A DNA stretch of 64,000 nt, taken from Dasyornis broadbenti. Its lineage: Eukaryota; Chordata; Aves; Passeriformes; Dasyornithidae. Both the position numbers and the translations under genes were made by a program. How positions within the stretch are numbered: the stretch's first letter is position 1; every line of letters begins with the position of its first letter. Location of the stretch: contig VZRN01004399.1 of assembly GCA_013397935.1 (NCBI GenBank), forward strand, positions 1,027,287 through 1,091,286, given 5' to 3'. The notes under the pieces are model-generated. The model worked only from the letters and a program-made list of their open reading frames with translations. It made no database searches and was not told the DNA's origin. Of the stretch, positions 61,605 to 64,000 are shown in pieces.

Positions 61605-61842
61605 AGTGTTTTAAGATTTGTTCTTACTTCACACTATTCTACTTTGTTATTAACTGGCAATAAATTTAATTAATTTGCCCAAGTCAATTCTGTTCTGTTG
61701 GTGATAGTAACTTCTGCATGATGTTCCTGTCCTTGTCTTGACCAATGAGCTTTTCCATCATATTTTCTCCCCCACCCCATCCTGTTGAGGAGAGGAGTGT
61801 TAGAATGGCTTGGTGGGCACAAAGTCGGCACAAAGTCAGCAC
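61605..61842 (+). mobile_element. ERV LTR 3' end, family A copy 3
   Basis: Only the 3' quarter of the family A LTR is present: 'gtgttttaagatttgttctt', 'ctactttgttattaactggc', an intact AATAAA at 61659-61664, 'cccaagtcaattctgttctg', 'gtccttgtcttgaccaatga', 'gcttttccatcatattttct', 'ctgttgaggagaggagtg' and 'ttggtgggcac'. The last bases are disturbed: 'cacaaagtcggcacaaagtc' is a short duplication in place of the usual 'ctggcatccagccaggg'. No TG start or target duplication is seen. Confidence 0.82.
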
Positions 61843-64000
61843 AAAAACAACCAGGTTCCTATCTGGTACTCACACTCCATCTGTTTGGAAAGCAGTCTTG
61901 CTTTTGCATATGTTTTCATCAGAAAACATTTAATAATTTCATCAGAAATGATGTATTCTGTCACATCAGAAAATATAGTGCCATCCTTTCATTCCCTGCC
62001 ATTCCTGTTTGCTCCCATGCTGTTGAAAGGGGATTACCCAATGCCCTCCTGATATGTTTGCATTTTTCTTTTTAACGTCTCTCCACATGGACCCTCACCT
62101 TTTTGAGCTAAGGTCAGAGAGTCTGAAATAAGGAAGCTGATCTTTGAACACACTTTTTGTGCATATTATTTGATTCTTTCTCAGCTCTCTTCAGCATGCA
62201 AGGGATCCCTAAGGAGATCACCTTAAGTGATCTTATGAAGATCTTTATGTTCAACTCTGTCCCTGCCTCCATCACATTTGAGAGATGTGCTCTCAGGTAT
62301 TTCTTCTCTGCCCAAATGCACACCCTTGCTGACTTTGTAGACACAGTATCACTGGTGCATAGATCAGTCCTCTGGTCAAACCAACAGGTTTTGTTGCTTA
62401 TGGACTCCTTGAAAATGAAGAGTTGCCCTGGTCGTGTCTTCTGTTTGGCTTACAGAGAGCCTTAGATATGCTGCTCTACCAGAATGTCAGTCCAGCAGAC
62501 ACTTAAGACAGTGTTAGGTGATGTGCAGTGCTTGTAGTAAGAGCAACAACCAGATCTGTGCCAAAACCAGGAACAGAATTCTTGTTTCTCAAATTTTCCT
62601 CTTTGTCTCTAGGTAGCCATGCTGCTCCCATACTGAGGTGGGCAGGAGCTGAGGGAAGCTGTTTGTGACACTGCCATGACATTGTTCAGATTGTCCTAGA
62701 TGAGTTGAATTGTAAAATGCTAACAGCTTTCAGTTTTTGAACTGCATCTGGACTCACAAACCTAAGAATTTTGGGTTATGTTGCTTGCTAATGATGCAGA
62801 GTATCAGAGTCATTTCTCCACAGCACCGAGAGACCTAATGGGGTGTTTTGTACACAGAAAATTATAACATTGGATATTTACATTAAATGTCCACCAGTCC
62901 ACTTTTCCCTTCCCTTAGGTAGACTATTCCACAGTTCCACAGACAACTACATGGAAATATTTCTCCATTCAGATTTTCCTCCTGTTTCAAACTCATCTTA
63001 GGTACCTCTCCCATCCACTACTACAAGAGCTTCACATGTAGTTCGAGGGCTGAGGATCAAATACAAACCCTTCAACCTGTTTTTAAAACTGTGAACTGTA
63101 GGGACTCCCTTTTGCAGTGGGTAAGAATCCCAATTTGTGAAATAATTTATTCCACTTCTCTGGACTTATCTCTGCCGTTTAAGTGCGGCTTAAATTCACC
63201 TCAAACGCTTCCTGTTTTCCTATTCCTCTTTGTTTTTTGTCCCTTCCAAAATTATCTAATGCAACATTTTTTTTTCATTTTCAAGAACTTCAGTGACTTT
63301 CCCACTGCTGGGGTTGTGGAGGTGCCCTGGGATTTTGTTTTGATGATGAGTCATTCCCTTTTTTCTGCAGATGGTTTGAAACAATAGAGTGTGAACTGCT
63401 CTATTTACTGCCAGGACCCACCAGCTCCATGCCCGGTGCTGACATTTAAGGATTAACCATTTCACAGACTGCCATCCTGGTTGCCTTGTACTGGCAGTAG
63501 TTTTCGCTAAAATTGGTAACAGTGATCAGAAGGAGGAAGGAGAGAGCTTCTTTGGTGAGGCAAGAGAGGAAGGAAAACAAAATGACAAATGTGATCTCAG
63601 AACCAGGAGTTATGTTACATCAGATGTTTATCCTCTTTTGCCAAATCATCAGTTATAATCTGCAGAGAAAACTCTCAAACGTACCATTTGACTTCGGGTG
63701 AAATTCATTCTCTTGAGGCCCAATCTAATGACAAAAACCCAAGATGCCACTATACAAACACAAGCAATACAGAGAAGAGTAAAGTTTGTAGATGCAGAAA
63801 AAATCCAAGTCCCTCAGTTTTCCAACTGACAATTATTTTAAATTAAAATTATATGTAATGTATATATTTTAGTTATTTATTTCTAAAATATTTTGAACAT
63901 AAAAATTTATATGTAATAACATTATAAAATAACCACAAAACCCCGAAATGGACTGCGATGAAGAGAGGTGCAGTGAGAGTTCATGAAAGGAAATGAAATC
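61843..64000. other. Unique DNA to the window end
   Basis: No clear repeat or exon. Positions 62907-63045 have weak similarity to the reverse complement of CR1/L3-type ends ('agactattccacagttcc', 'tttctccattcagattttcc') and may be a very old LINE remnant. The last 200 bp are very AT-rich. Confidence 0.45.

Noticed and set aside
62907..63045. Possible ancient CR1/L3 remnant
   Set aside because: Only a few loosely matching words. Too weak to list as a mobile element without an alignment.

Overview
The window looks like non-coding DNA (intron or intergenic) from a bird, most likely a passerine. The main evidence is about 17 fragments of CR1 retrotransposons, the dominant LINE of birds and other sauropsids. 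Many carry the characteristic avian 3' end, a pyrimidine-flanked 'cttccaacc' stretch followed by short 'attctatg' repeats. Several endogenous-retrovirus LTRs of types common in bird genomes are also present. Base composition is AT-rich. I found no coding exon, tRNA, rRNA or other RNA gene that I can defend. The open reading frames are short, overlap one another in several frames, and often lie inside repeats, so no CDS is annotated. Species and chromosome cannot be told from the sequence.

Layout. Positions 1-8463 are unique AT-rich DNA with CR1 fragments, including two joined back to back (243-600) and one split by about 300 bp of other sequence (7277-7907). Positions 8464-22430 form an LTR-rich island. 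It holds a plus-strand LTR (8464-9421), a 12-bp purine repeat array (13421-13930), a minus-strand LTR with a perfect 5-bp target duplication and an assembly gap (16935-17957), a minus-strand relative of the first LTR (18535-19520), and a fourth, differently built LTR (about 21780-22425). From 22431 to 37671 the DNA is mostly unique, with one CR1 and one complete solo LTR of class II (ERVK) type bounded by a perfect 6-bp duplication (30418-30807). From 37676 to 59022 CR1 pieces recur, including one that keeps a decayed piece of reverse transcriptase (45582-46386) and one whose 5' end is copied as an inverted repeat (52833-52897). The last 5 kb hold a third copy of the first LTR family, represented by its 3' end only (61605-61842), and unique sequence.

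There is no operon or pathway to describe. The story is one of mobile-element history: CR1 copies that are almost all 5'-truncated, LTRs that have mostly collapsed to solo form, and simple repeats. I found no convincing new biological system. The sequences most worth checking are the two target-duplicated solo LTRs, the 48-bp minisatellite running into the gap, the homogeneous 12-mer array, the CR1 palindrome, and a few unique AT-rich blocks that may be conserved non-coding elements. Family names are recognised from memory of avian repeats and are not database results.
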